A stretch of 64,000 bases of DNA from CAVVFX01 sp963777595 (GTDB lineage: Bacteria > Acidobacteriota > Terriglobia > Bryobacterales > Bryobacteraceae): the NCBI GenBank assembly GCA_963777595.1, contig CAVZRE010000061.1, forward strand, positions 1 to 64,000, given 5' to 3'. Under the pieces are notes generated by a model. That model was not told where the DNA came from and made no database searches. It worked only from the letters and a program-made list of their open reading frames with translations. Made by a program: the position numbers and the translations under genes. The stretch's first letter is position 1. Each line of letters opens with the position of its first letter. This document shows, piece by piece, positions 16,440 through 24,108 of this stretch.

Positions 16440-18017
16440 ATGACTCTCCAATCATCACTCACGTACCAGCCCCAGGAACTTAAATTCGGCACCAGCGGAC
16501 GACGCGGCGAAGTGGTCCATCTTACCGACCTCGAGATCTTCATTAATGTCCTCGCCGAAGTGGAATATCTGCAGTCGCTGCCGGCCGAAGCGGGCGGCAT
16601 TGTGAGCGGCGACGAATTTTATTGCGCACTCGATCTGCGGCCCAGTTCGGGGCGGTTGTATCGCGGCATTGAGCGCGCGATTCGGGAGGCAGGCATGCGC
16701 CCGGTCAACATGGGACGGATTCCCACACCGGCGCTGATGTACTATGCCGTTTCGCGCGGCAAGGGCAGCATTATGGTGACTGGCAGTCACATCCCTTTCG
16801 ATCGGAATGGCTACAAGCTGAATACCTCGCGCGGGGAACTACTGAAGGAGCACGAGCAGCCAATCAATCAAGCAGTTGGAGGGGTCCGGGAACGCATCTA
16901 CGCAATGGATTTTGCGCAATCCGTATTTGACGAAGCCGGCAGGTTCAAAGCAAGTCCTCAGTTGGATGGTGAAGTTAGCGACGCGGCCGCTTCCGTCTAC
17001 GTCGCGCGTTACGTAAAGTTTTTCGGCGCCGGTTCGCTCTCCGGATTGCGTCTTGCGGCTTACCAGCATTCCGCCGTCGGGCGCGACATGCTGGTTGGCT
17101 TGTTGCGGGAACTGGGCGCCGAGGTTGTTCCGTGCGGGCGCAGTGAGGAGTTTGTGCCGATCGACACGGAAAATCTGGAGCCGGCGCAACTGGCGATCAT
17201 CGAGAGGCTAGCGGCCGAAACATCCGCGGTTCACGGGAAAATAGATGCGATCGTCTCGACCGATGGCGACAGCGACCGGCCGTTGCTGCTTGCCGCTGAC
17301 GGCGAACAGGTGCGCTTTTTCGGAGGAGACCTTGTGGGAATGCTGGTGGCCGAGGTATTGGGCGCCGACGCGGTGGTGGTTCCGATCACTTGCAACGATG
17401 CGATCGATCGTGGAAGGCTGGCACCATGCCTGGAACCGAAGACCAAGATAGGCTCCCCATTCGTGATCGCGGGCATGCAAATCGCGCGGGAGAAGGGGCG
17501 CCGGGCCATATGCGGTTGGGAGGCGAATGGCGGCTTCCTGACCGGCTCAGACATCGAGCGGCAGGGGCGAGTCTTAGAAGCTCTGCCCACCCGCGATGCC
17601 ATGCTTCCTATACTGGCCGTGCTCGCGGCTGCCAAGGAGAAAGGGAAAGCGTTGATAGAACTATTCCGCGAACTTCCGCAGCGCTTCAGCCGGGCGGCGC
17701 TGTTGAAGAACTATCCTCGGGAGAGAAGCCGGCGCGTGATCGAACGCTTCTCCCAACCGGGTGAAGCAACCCGCGACGCTCTGGAGAAGGTGTTTTCCCG
17801 CGCCAGAGGGTTTGGCTCTATTACCCGGATCGATTACACCGACGGAGTCCGCCCTTACTTTTCGAACGGCGACGTGGTTCACTTTCGACCCTCGGGCAAC
17901 GCCGATGAGTTTCGTATCTACGCGGTGGCGGACGCCCAATCACGGGCCGATGAGATCGTCGCGATGGGAGTTGAAGAACCCGATGGGCTGCTGCGTCAGT
18001 TGAGCGCCGGAATCTAG
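16440..18017 (+). CDS. Phosphoglucomutase/phosphomannomutase family protein
   Basis: This 525-residue alpha-D-phosphohexomutase interconverts sugar 1- and 6-phosphates. Four family landmarks are present: N-terminal LKFGTSGRRGEVVHL, the phosphoserine loop VTGSHIPFDRNGYK (TGSHIP in place of the more common TASHNP), the Mg-binding loop STDGDSDRPLL, the sugar loop GWEANGGFLTGS and the phosphate-binding loop RPSGNADEFRIYAV. The last reads GN where GTEP is usual. Substrate choice between glucose, mannose and glucosamine cannot be read with certainty. The frame also allows a TTG start at 16425; ATG 16440 was preferred. It is convergent and overlaps the thioesterase stop by four bases. Confidence 0.92.
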   Translation: MTLQSSLTYQPQELKFGTSGRRGEVVHLTDLEIFINVLAEVEYLQSLPAEAGGIVSGDEFYCALDLRPSSGRLYRGIERAIREAGMRPVNMGRIPTPALMYYAVSRGKGSIMVTGSHIPFDRNGYKLNTSRGELLKEHEQPINQAVGGVRERIYAMDFAQSVFDEAGRFKASPQLDGEVSDAAASVYVARYVKFFGAGSLSGLRLAAYQHSAVGRDMLVGLLRELGAEVVPCGRSEEFVPIDTENLEPAQLAIIERLAAETSAVHGKIDAIVSTDGDSDRPLLLAADGEQVRFFGGDLVGMLVAEVLGADAVVVPITCNDAIDRGRLAPCLEPKTKIGSPFVIAGMQIAREKGRRAICGWEANGGFLTGSDIERQGRVLEALPTRDAMLPILAVLAAAKEKGKALIELFRELPQRFSRAALLKNYPRERSRRVIERFSQPGEATRDALEKVFSRARGFGSITRIDYTDGVRPYFSNGDVVHFRPSGNADEFRIYAVADAQSRADEIVAMGVEEPDGLLRQLSAGI

Positions 18018-18427
18018 AGGTTACTTCGGGCGGGCAGGTCGAAGAGGGGCCGGTATTGCTCGGGAATACGCGTGGGTTTCAGGAGACGGTTGAGGAAGAT
18101 GTGGCGCGTCTCGCCGCATGCGACTTGCCGGTCATCCACAAACATGTCGTAAGAGAAAGTTACCATTCGGGCATTGGCGTTCGGTATGGTTGTGGTAATC
18201 GTCACTTCGTCGTCGAACCGCACAGGACTTACATAGCGGCACCTCGCTTCCACTACGGCGAGCAGGACACCGTTCTTTTGTTCCATGTCGCGATAGCTAA
18301 ATCCGAGACTCGAGCAAAGTTCCACGCGCGCGACTTCCATCCACACATAGTAATTGGCGTGATAAATCACTCCCATCTGATCGGTTTCCGAATAACGCGC
18401 CCGGATTCGGCTGGAGTGAGATCTCAT
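18014..18427 (-). CDS. Acyl-CoA thioesterase (hotdog, YbgC/4HBT type)
   Basis: This 137-residue hotdog-fold thioesterase hydrolyses acyl-CoA or hydroxybenzoyl-CoA type thioesters. The conserved entry is RARYSETDQMGVIYHANYYVWME, with the catalytic Asp in the ETDQMGV motif, followed by FDDEVTITTTI and a C-terminal RHIFLN. The open frame continues to 18706, but that portion is in the upstream region of the ferritin gene and lacks family similarity. ATG 18427 follows AAGG by six bases and gives the normal family length, so it was chosen. It overlaps the end of the phosphohexomutase gene by four bases on the opposite strand. Confidence 0.88.
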   Translation of the reverse strand: MRSHSSRIRARYSETDQMGVIYHANYYVWMEVARVELCSSLGFSYRDMEQKNGVLLAVVEARCRYVSPVRFDDEVTITTTIPNANARMVTFSYDMFVDDRQVACGETRHIFLNRLLKPTRIPEQYRPLFDLPARSNL

Positions 18428-18605
18428 GTAGCCTTGATGATAACGTAGGTAATCCGGAGCACGTTGTTGTGTTGTAGTTTGTAATGTTCCGTTCATTCGG
18501 AGTGTGCGGACAGCATCCTGGTTTGGTCGAAGGCGTAGTATTCTGAGACGGCAGGCGAACGGAATCACCCGTTCCACCAATACCAACAAAAACCAGGAGA
18601 CGCTA

Positions 18606-19262
18606 GTGAGCGAATTGAACGCAAGTGTGCGGGGAGTAGCGGAGAGGAGCTTAGCGCGGCGCGAGATGCTGGTGCGTGCGGCCGCGGCGTTTGGAGCGGG
18701 ACCCATCTTGATGAGTTCGTTGGCGGCACAAAGCCCTTCTTCCGATGTAACCCTACTTAACTATGCGCTGACCTTAGAGAATCTCGAATTCGCATTTTAC
18801 GCCCAGGGCTTATCGCAGTTATCGAGCGCGGATTTCGCGAATTCAAACTTTATTCAAAACTTCGGCGGAGTTATCGGCGGGGATGTTTATGCGTACCTGT
18901 GCCTGATTCGGGATCACGAGGCGCAACATGTCCGGACTCTGCAGTCGCTGATTACCAGCCTCGGAGGGACTCCTGTGAAAGCGTGCACTTACAATTTCAG
19001 TTATAAAACGGCGGATCAGTTTATCACTCTCGCCGCGCTGCTGGAGAATACGGGAGTTTCAGCTTACGACGGTGCGATTTATCAGTTCCAGACGCTGTCG
19101 ATCAAGACCGCGGCGGCAACCATCGCTACGGTGGAAGCGCGGCATGCCTGCTATCTGAACCTGTTGACGGGAACATCTCCTTCGTCGGTATCCTTTGACC
19201 CCGCAGCGACCTCCGCTACGGTCACCAGCGCGGTGGGTAAGTATATTACGGCGTGCCAATAG
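18606..19262 (+). CDS. Tat-exported ferritin-like protein 1
   Basis: This 218-residue protein starts at GTG 18606, five bases after AGGAGA; earlier codons of the open frame have no ribosome-binding site. The N-terminus SLARREMLVRAAAAFGAG is a twin-arginine signal. The mature domain belongs to the ferritin-like (Ferritin_2) group of exported four-helix proteins. Candidate di-iron ligands are in four helices: LTLENLEFAFY, LIRDHEAQHVRTL, LLENTGVSAYDG and VEARHACYLNL, so a full E, HExxH-like, E, ExxH set is retained. It could store or oxidise iron outside the cytoplasm, or scavenge peroxide, but function is unproven. The paralogue gene begins eight bases after its stop. Confidence 0.87.
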   Translation: MSELNASVRGVAERSLARREMLVRAAAAFGAGPILMSSLAAQSPSSDVTLLNYALTLENLEFAFYAQGLSQLSSADFANSNFIQNFGGVIGGDVYAYLCLIRDHEAQHVRTLQSLITSLGGTPVKACTYNFSYKTADQFITLAALLENTGVSAYDGAIYQFQTLSIKTAAATIATVEARHACYLNLLTGTSPSSVSFDPAATSATVTSAVGKYITACQ

Positions 19263-19270
19263 GAAACTAC

Positions 19271-20245
19271 ATGACTAACAAAGAATTGAAGAAGCCTGCT
19301 TCACGCCGGGATTGGTTGACAGGATCCGCGAAGCTGGCGGGCGTCGGGGCTATTTCATGCGTTCTTGCGCGGGCGCAAATGACTCCACAGACGGTCAACG
19401 ACATCGCTGTCATGAATTTTGCGCTGCGCGTCGAGAATCTTCAGTCCGCGTTTTATCAACAGGGTCTCCAGATGTTCAAGCCTGCGGACTTTCAGAACTC
19501 AGTTACGGCGCAAACCATAGGAGGAACGAAGATCGGGGCGAATCTCTACTCTTACATCAGTGGAATCGCGCAAAACAAACAAGACCATGTGAATACTCTG
19601 ATCCAGACGGTTTACAGCCTGGACGGAACTCCACAGGCTCCGGAATGTTATAACTTCGGCATCACCACGGTAGACAGTTTTCTGCAGATGGCGCAAACCA
19701 TCGAGAACATTGGCGTAGCGGCTTACAACGGAGTAATTGTTCCTCAATTCGAAACTTCGAATTCGACGGTGAACAATCCCGGCGTCCAGGTTCTGATGGC
19801 GACGATAGCGACAGTGGAAGCCAGACATGCCGCTTACTTCAACCTGCTCAATCTGGCGATTCCATTTCCCACGCCGTTTGATGCGACTCAAACGATGGCC
19901 CAGATCGTCACAGCGATTACGCCTTATCTCACAACCGGATGCAATGCTCCGCCAATTCCACTTACTTTAGCGGTGGCAGGGGCAGCCAAGAACTCGACCA
20001 TTATTACGAACCAAACCACGGTTCCGCTCACCGGGAGTCTTTCGAGTAGCGCGACTGGTTCCCCTCTGAACTATCTATGGCAGCAGGATCTGGGAAGTCC
20101 GCCATGCTCAATTCTCAACGACACGTCGATCAATGCGACAGCGATCCTGCAGGGGGGGGCGGGTGAATATGTAATTACGCTGAAGGTCACCGACTCCCTG
20201 GGGAACTCGGACCAGGATACGATCAAGATCATTTATCAGCCGTAG
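19271..20245 (+). CDS. Tat-exported ferritin-like protein 2 with Ig-like tail
   Basis: This 324-residue paralogue of the previous gene starts at ATG 19271, six bases after AGGAA. A twin-arginine signal is present (SRRDWLTGSAKLAGVGAIS). The ferritin-like domain (about 35-225) keeps LRVENLQSAFY, TIENIGVAAYNG and VEARHAAYFNL, but the second helix reads QNKQDHVNTL where the first paralogue has RDHEAQHVRTL. The His-Glu pair has therefore become Asn-Lys and one metal ligand is lost. A further about 95 residues form a beta-rich PKD/Ig-like domain (LSGS-like repeats, WQQDLGSPPC, GGAGEYVITLKVTDSLGNSD). The pair may work together, the second as an adhesive or structural partner; this is inference. Confidence 0.87.
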   Translation: MTNKELKKPASRRDWLTGSAKLAGVGAISCVLARAQMTPQTVNDIAVMNFALRVENLQSAFYQQGLQMFKPADFQNSVTAQTIGGTKIGANLYSYISGIAQNKQDHVNTLIQTVYSLDGTPQAPECYNFGITTVDSFLQMAQTIENIGVAAYNGVIVPQFETSNSTVNNPGVQVLMATIATVEARHAAYFNLLNLAIPFPTPFDATQTMAQIVTAITPYLTTGCNAPPIPLTLAVAGAAKNSTIITNQTTVPLTGSLSSSATGSPLNYLWQQDLGSPPCSILNDTSINATAILQGGAGEYVITLKVTDSLGNSDQDTIKIIYQP

Positions 20246-20265
20246 CCGATCTGAAGCGGGTGCTA

Positions 20266-20296
20266 CAGGGCAGGCCGTCGATTCAGGCCTGCCCTG
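20266..20296. terminator. Bidirectional hairpin terminator
   Basis: A perfect 11-bp stem CAGGGCAGGCC/GGCCTGCCCTG with a nine-base loop lies between the convergent ferritin-like and BON genes. It is followed by GTTT on the plus strand. Confidence 0.8.
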
Positions 20297-20305
20297 GTTT
20301 CCGAC

Positions 20306-20866
20306 TTAACTGTGCCTGGCCTTCGACGGCGTTTCGACGCGCAAATTATTCTCCACCTGTCCGAAGCTCAAGCCGGCGCCATTGGCCCGAATGCCGGCAA
20401 TGTTTTTGTCCATTTCCGTACTCACGACGCCTTCGAGCGTGACGTGACCGTTATCGACAATGATGTGAATCGGAGCGAGCGGATCCATGGCGTAGCGCGA
20501 CAGCACGGGATCCCGGTAGATGGCACGAGCGATCCTGAGGCGCAGTTGGTCGTCCATCGGGGACAGCGGCAGCACTTCGAGATCGTTGGTGACCGCGTTC
20601 ACGCCGGGAATTCCGCCGACGATCTTTTGCAGGTCGGATTTCTTATACGGCTGGCTGACCTGCCCGGTCAGATCGACGTTGCCATTCACAACTCGGAAAC
20701 CGATGTTATCCCAGATGCTGTACCGCGGATACATTCGTATTTCATGTCGTACTTTGTTCGCGAGATCCGAATCCGTGTAGGACACGGGGACGGGACTTTT
20801 GGCGGCGGCCACTCCGACGAAGAGCGCGGCAGCCAGCGCGAGCTTGCTCAATAACTTGTTGTTCAT
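20306..20866 (-). CDS. Periplasmic BON-domain protein
   Basis: This 186-residue exported protein has a signal peptide (LLSKLALAAALFVGVAAA, cleavage before KSP) and two BON domains. The first is about residues 35-100 (DLANKVRHEIRMYP ... GNVDLTGQVSQPYKKSDL) and the second about 105-175 (RLRIARAIYRD ... NGHVTLEGVVSTEMDKNI), each with the characteristic central Gly of the V-x-L-x-G pattern. BON proteins such as OsmY bind phospholipid membranes and protect against envelope stress. ATG 20866 was chosen because AAGGAG precedes it with good spacing; a TTG three codons earlier is in frame. It is convergent with the ferritin-like gene and separated from it by a strong hairpin. Confidence 0.9.
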   Translation of the reverse strand: MNNKLLSKLALAAALFVGVAAAKSPVPVSYTDSDLANKVRHEIRMYPRYSIWDNIGFRVVNGNVDLTGQVSQPYKKSDLQKIVGGIPGVNAVTNDLEVLPLSPMDDQLRLRIARAIYRDPVLSRYAMDPLAPIHIIVDNGHVTLEGVVSTEMDKNIAGIRANGAGLSFGQVENNLRVETPSKARHS

Positions 20867-20949
20867 ACCTCTCAACTCCTTGCAATCATAAGACGCGAGA
20901 CAGTGAATCGAGGAACGTAAAGATTATTAAAGGCGGCCGGTGCACCCGC

Positions 20950-21225
20950 TCAGTCGCCGAGTTCGGCGAGTGCGGAGCGAAAATCGTCCATCAGACGCTG
21001 CACAGTTAGCATATCGTCGGGGGCGAGCTGCGGCATCCGGTCGAGCGCCTCAGCTGCATGACGAAAGGCGCCTCGCGCGGAGTCGAGGACATGGGCCTCG
21101 AGCGCGAGTGTTTCGCGCGCCTCCTTCACGTGGCGGAGGAGCCGCACCGCCAGCCCCAGCTCATTTTTCAACGACTGCACGGCAACCCCGTGCGCCGTTT
21201 GATGTTCGTTCCGCTCTTGTGCCAT
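20950..21225 (-). CDS. Hypothetical small helical protein
   Basis: This 91-residue protein is not recognised. It is almost entirely helix-forming, with Leu, Ala, Arg and Glu in heptad-like spacing (SLKNELGLAVRLLRHVKEAR, ALDRMPQLAPDDMLTVQRLM), and has no signal or membrane segment. It may be a small coiled-coil protein. It precedes the BON gene on the same strand with an 83-base gap and is divergent from the sulfatase-like gene at 21341. The overlapping plus-strand frames have biased composition and were taken as shadows. Confidence 0.5.
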   Translation of the reverse strand: MAQERNEHQTAHGVAVQSLKNELGLAVRLLRHVKEARETLALEAHVLDSARGAFRHAAEALDRMPQLAPDDMLTVQRLMDDFRSALAELGD

Positions 21226-21340
21226 TGCCCCTACTCCAACGGTCGCGGGTTACCCGGCTGACGACGCGCCGTTCACTCGCTATAGCGCAATTTCAATGCA
21301 ATGTTACTGCAATACGCTCAGGAAGTATATCCTTAAATTC

Positions 21341-22804
21341 ATGAGAATTTCTCGCCGTGATCTTTTGTCAGGAATTGCAGGGGCCTCGGCGCTGCCTGCA
21401 GCAGCGATGCAGGCTCCGGGGAACCGGGACAGGAAGCTGAATCTGATCCACATCGGCGTCGACACGTTCGGCGCGGATTGGGTGGGTGGGTTTGGCAATC
21501 AGTTCATTCACACGCCCAACGTTGACCGGTTGCTGGCCAAGTCGGCCGTGTTCGAGGATTGCTACGCGGAGGTGTTGCCGACGCTTCCCTGTAGGCGTTC
21601 CATCTACACGGGACGCCGAATCTTCCCTTCCGACCTGATCGAACAGCCCGACGACCAGGTAAGGATTCGCGGCTGGCATCAGATGTATGCGGAAGATATA
21701 ACGTTATCGGAAACGTTGCGACAATCCGGCTACACTACGGCCATCGTGTCGGATCTGTATCACCAATTCAAACCGGGCAAGAATTTCCATCGCGGCTTCG
21801 ACTCCTGGCGGTGGATCCGTGGACAGGAAGTAGACAAATTAGAAACCGGGCCGAGATCGGCAATCCGGCTGGCTGACTACGCACATCCGTCGCAGACCAA
21901 TCTGCTGGCGCAGCACGGCCCGAATATGCAGTACCTGCTGAACCGCCGGAGTTTCAAGACAGAAGACGATTACTTTGCCTCGCAGACGTTCCGCCAGGCG
22001 CGGGAGTGGCTCAGCAATAACGTGCAGGACAACCAGCCGTTTTATTTACACATTGAATCGTTTTCGCCGCACGAGTTTTGGGATCCGCCCGAGGATTACT
22101 ACCGGCTCTACATGAAGAGCGACTATCGTGGTCCGCGATTGATCAATCCACCGGCCGATGCCAAGATTCTCACGCCGGTCGAGTTTGAGCACACGCGCGC
22201 GCTGTACGCCGGGCTGGTCACGTTTGTAGACAAACAGATTGGAAAGCTGCTCGACCAGATCGAAGCTCTGGGCCTGATGGACAAGACCATGATCACGTTC
22301 ATCGCCGACCACGGCACCATGATGGGCGAACAGAACCAGATCCACAAGGCGGAGACCCGCATCCGGCGGCAGGTGACCCACGTGCCGTTCGCGGTATATC
22401 ATCCGGGGTCGAACTTCGATGGGCGGCGGGTGAAAGGCTACGTGCAGCATACCGACGTCATGCCGACGGTGCTGGACTATCTGAGTGTAGCGACGCCCTC
22501 ACGGGTGACAGGCATCAGCCGCCGTCCAATGATGGAAACGCAGGCGGCGTCGAATTTCCAATCGATCGTCACGGGATGGGGCGAGCACGCGGCAATGCGC
22601 ACGCCGGAATGGACCTACATTCAGCGCTGGAGCCCCGGGCCGAAATTCGAACAACTGTACGATCTGAAAAAAGATCCGAAGGAGTTTTCAAACGTTGCCG
22701 ACCAAAACCCGACGGTAGTCGCTCACATGAAAGAACAACTTCAGCAATACGTAGCGAGTGGTTGGGAGATTACGCGCGGAAGTTTTTCAAAGAAGCTGGC
22801 GTGA
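21341..22804 (+). CDS. Tat-exported sulfatase-fold enzyme with Thr nucleophile position
   Basis: This 487-residue alkaline-phosphatase-superfamily hydrolase starts at ATG 21341 with a twin-arginine signal, MRISRRDLLSGIAGAS. Metal ligands are visible at HIGVDTFGADWVG (N-terminal Asp) and FIADHGTMMGE (Asp-His), with HKAE following. The active-site segment reads LPTLPCRRSIYTGR. Aligned with the sulfatase signature C/S-x-P-S/x-R-x2-L-x-TG, the residue normally oxidised to formylglycine is Thr, although a Cys is present two residues after Pro-equivalent context. It may be a Thr-nucleophile phosphodiesterase or phosphonate hydrolase rather than a sulfatase. The C-terminal LYDLKKDPKEFSNVADQ motif is typical of the sulfatase family. 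No sulfatase-maturase gene is nearby. Confidence 0.88.
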   Translation: MRISRRDLLSGIAGASALPAAAMQAPGNRDRKLNLIHIGVDTFGADWVGGFGNQFIHTPNVDRLLAKSAVFEDCYAEVLPTLPCRRSIYTGRRIFPSDLIEQPDDQVRIRGWHQMYAEDITLSETLRQSGYTTAIVSDLYHQFKPGKNFHRGFDSWRWIRGQEVDKLETGPRSAIRLADYAHPSQTNLLAQHGPNMQYLLNRRSFKTEDDYFASQTFRQAREWLSNNVQDNQPFYLHIESFSPHEFWDPPEDYYRLYMKSDYRGPRLINPPADAKILTPVEFEHTRALYAGLVTFVDKQIGKLLDQIEALGLMDKTMITFIADHGTMMGEQNQIHKAETRIRRQVTHVPFAVYHPGSNFDGRRVKGYVQHTDVMPTVLDYLSVATPSRVTGISRRPMMETQAASNFQSIVTGWGEHAAMRTPEWTYIQRWSPGPKFEQLYDLKKDPKEFSNVADQNPTVVAHMKEQLQQYVASGWEITRGSFSKKLA

Positions 22805-22841
22805 GCCGGACGCTGAAAACTTTCAACCCGCTGTTGCCGGC

Positions 22842-22872
22842 AGGATAGACGACAAATACGATCGTCTATCCT
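22842..22872. terminator. Hairpin terminator
   Basis: A perfect 11-bp stem AGGATAGACGA/TCGTCTATCCT with a nine-base loop lies between the convergent sulfatase-like gene and the small gene at 22908. It lacks a long T-run but is placed as a bidirectional terminator. Confidence 0.75.
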
Positions 22873-22907
22873 ACGGGAACAGCCAGACGGCGGGCGGACG
22901 GGACGGC

Positions 22908-23138
22908 TTACGCCCCTTTGGCGACGGTGTCGCGGCATTTCTCGAATAGCTGGAGCAGCGCGTCGGCGTACTCTTCGGCGGTTTTCTGTGCCTTCCCGGA
23001 AAATCCTGCCGACGAGGTCGCGCCTTTGCCGTATCCTGTGGTAACGGCAATGAACTTCATCATTTCCAGCGCGACTTCATTGTTGGTGGCACCGCTGCGG
23101 CGGTCTTCGGGCGGTCGCGAACTGACGTCTTCAGGCAT
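22908..23138 (-). CDS. Small hypothetical protein
   Basis: This 76-residue protein is unrecognised. The N-terminus is polar and likely disordered (EDVSSRPPEDRRSGATNNE), followed by two helices (EVALEMMKFIAVTTGYG and KTAEEYADALLQLFEKCRDTV). There is no signal peptide. Its start is 49 bases from the divergent HipA-like kinase gene, so the two share an upstream region and might be a functional pair, but no helix-turn-helix is visible that would make it a HipB-like partner. Confidence 0.6.
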   Translation of the reverse strand: MPEDVSSRPPEDRRSGATNNEVALEMMKFIAVTTGYGKGATSSAGFSGKAQKTAEEYADALLQLFEKCRDTVAKGA

Positions 23139-23187
23139 GTCACATCCTCTTAAACGGAGTAGTTGTAACCTCTAGCGTATCGAGCCT

Positions 23188-24012
23188 ATGCCAGTAACTG
23201 CAAGGAGGCACGTGCGAAAGATGCGAGGCGGTGCACAATCGCACCTCATCCAAGCTTCCGACAGTTACTTCTACATCGTCAAGTTCCGCAACAATCCGCA
23301 GCATCGGAGGATTCTGGTGAACGAATTAATCGCCGCCGAAATTCTCTCCTACCTGCAGATCCCGGCGCCGGCCAGCGAGTTAATCCGTGTACCGGAAGAA
23401 TTTCTTCGCGAGAACCCCGAAGCGTCCATTCAACTGGGGAGCCAGACCATTTTGCCGGAAGCGGGTTGGGCATTTGGTTCGCGCCATCCCGGCGATCCCG
23501 ATATTACCGCCATCTACGATTTTGTTCCCGATTCCCTGCTGTCGCAGGTACAGAACCGATCCGACTTCCTGAAAGTGCTCGCTTTCGACAAATGGACCGG
23601 CAACGCGGATGGCCGGCAGGCGATTTTTTTTCGGGCGCAGTTGAAAGATTGGATTCCGCAGCTGAAAGCGGGACCTCGGAAAATGGGCTTCGTCGCGCTG
23701 ATGATCGACCACGGGTTCATCTTCAACGGTCCCCACTGGAACTTCACCGAGTCGGCGTTCCAGGGACTCTATCCACGCCGCATCGTGTACGAGAGGGTGA
23801 CCTCCCTCGATGATTTCCAGCCGTGCCTGGAGCGCATTGTGCATTTCCCGGACGAGGTGCTGGACCGTGCGGTGCGACGCATTCCACCGGATTGGATCGA
23901 CCAGGAGGAGGAAGAACTGGAGCGTCTTCTGGAATCGCTCCTTCGCCGGAGGGGGCGCACCGGCGAGCTTTTAGAACAATCGATCTCGGCGTTCCCGAAT
24001 TGGAAGGGGTAG
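23188..24012 (+). CDS. HipA-like kinase family protein
   Basis: This 274-residue protein resembles the short, stand-alone HipA-type (HipA_2) kinase-fold family. A conserved N-terminal strand with Lys (YFYIVKFRNN) and NELIAAEIL correspond to the ATP-binding lobe. The catalytic and metal-binding residues are in FDKWTGNADGRQAIF (Asp and Asn) and MIDHGFIFNG, where D-H-G replaces D-F-G. The usual N-terminal couple domain of HipA is missing. HipA kinases phosphorylate tRNA synthetases and cause growth arrest, but members of this short group have unknown targets. There is no hipB next to it. Confidence 0.82.
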   Translation: MPVTARRHVRKMRGGAQSHLIQASDSYFYIVKFRNNPQHRRILVNELIAAEILSYLQIPAPASELIRVPEEFLRENPEASIQLGSQTILPEAGWAFGSRHPGDPDITAIYDFVPDSLLSQVQNRSDFLKVLAFDKWTGNADGRQAIFFRAQLKDWIPQLKAGPRKMGFVALMIDHGFIFNGPHWNFTESAFQGLYPRRIVYERVTSLDDFQPCLERIVHFPDEVLDRAVRRIPPDWIDQEEEELERLLESLLRRRGRTGELLEQSISAFPNWKG

Positions 24013-24080
24013 GCTTCCGCGCCTACCGCGCGTGGCAGAAGTCTCTCCAACGGCCAGGAGCAGGCGAAAACGCCTACTCC
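24008..24080. terminator. Two tandem hairpins between convergent genes
   Basis: GGTAGGC-TTCCGC-GCCTACC (24008-24027) overlaps the stop codon of the HipA-like gene. GGAGCAGGCG-AAAA-CGCCTACTCC (24057-24080) has a ten-pair stem with one mismatch and a GNRA-like tetraloop. Both lie between that gene and the convergent endonuclease IV gene. Confidence 0.7.
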
Positions 24081-24108
24081 ACGAAGAAGAATCAATGGCG
24101 TTGACTCT

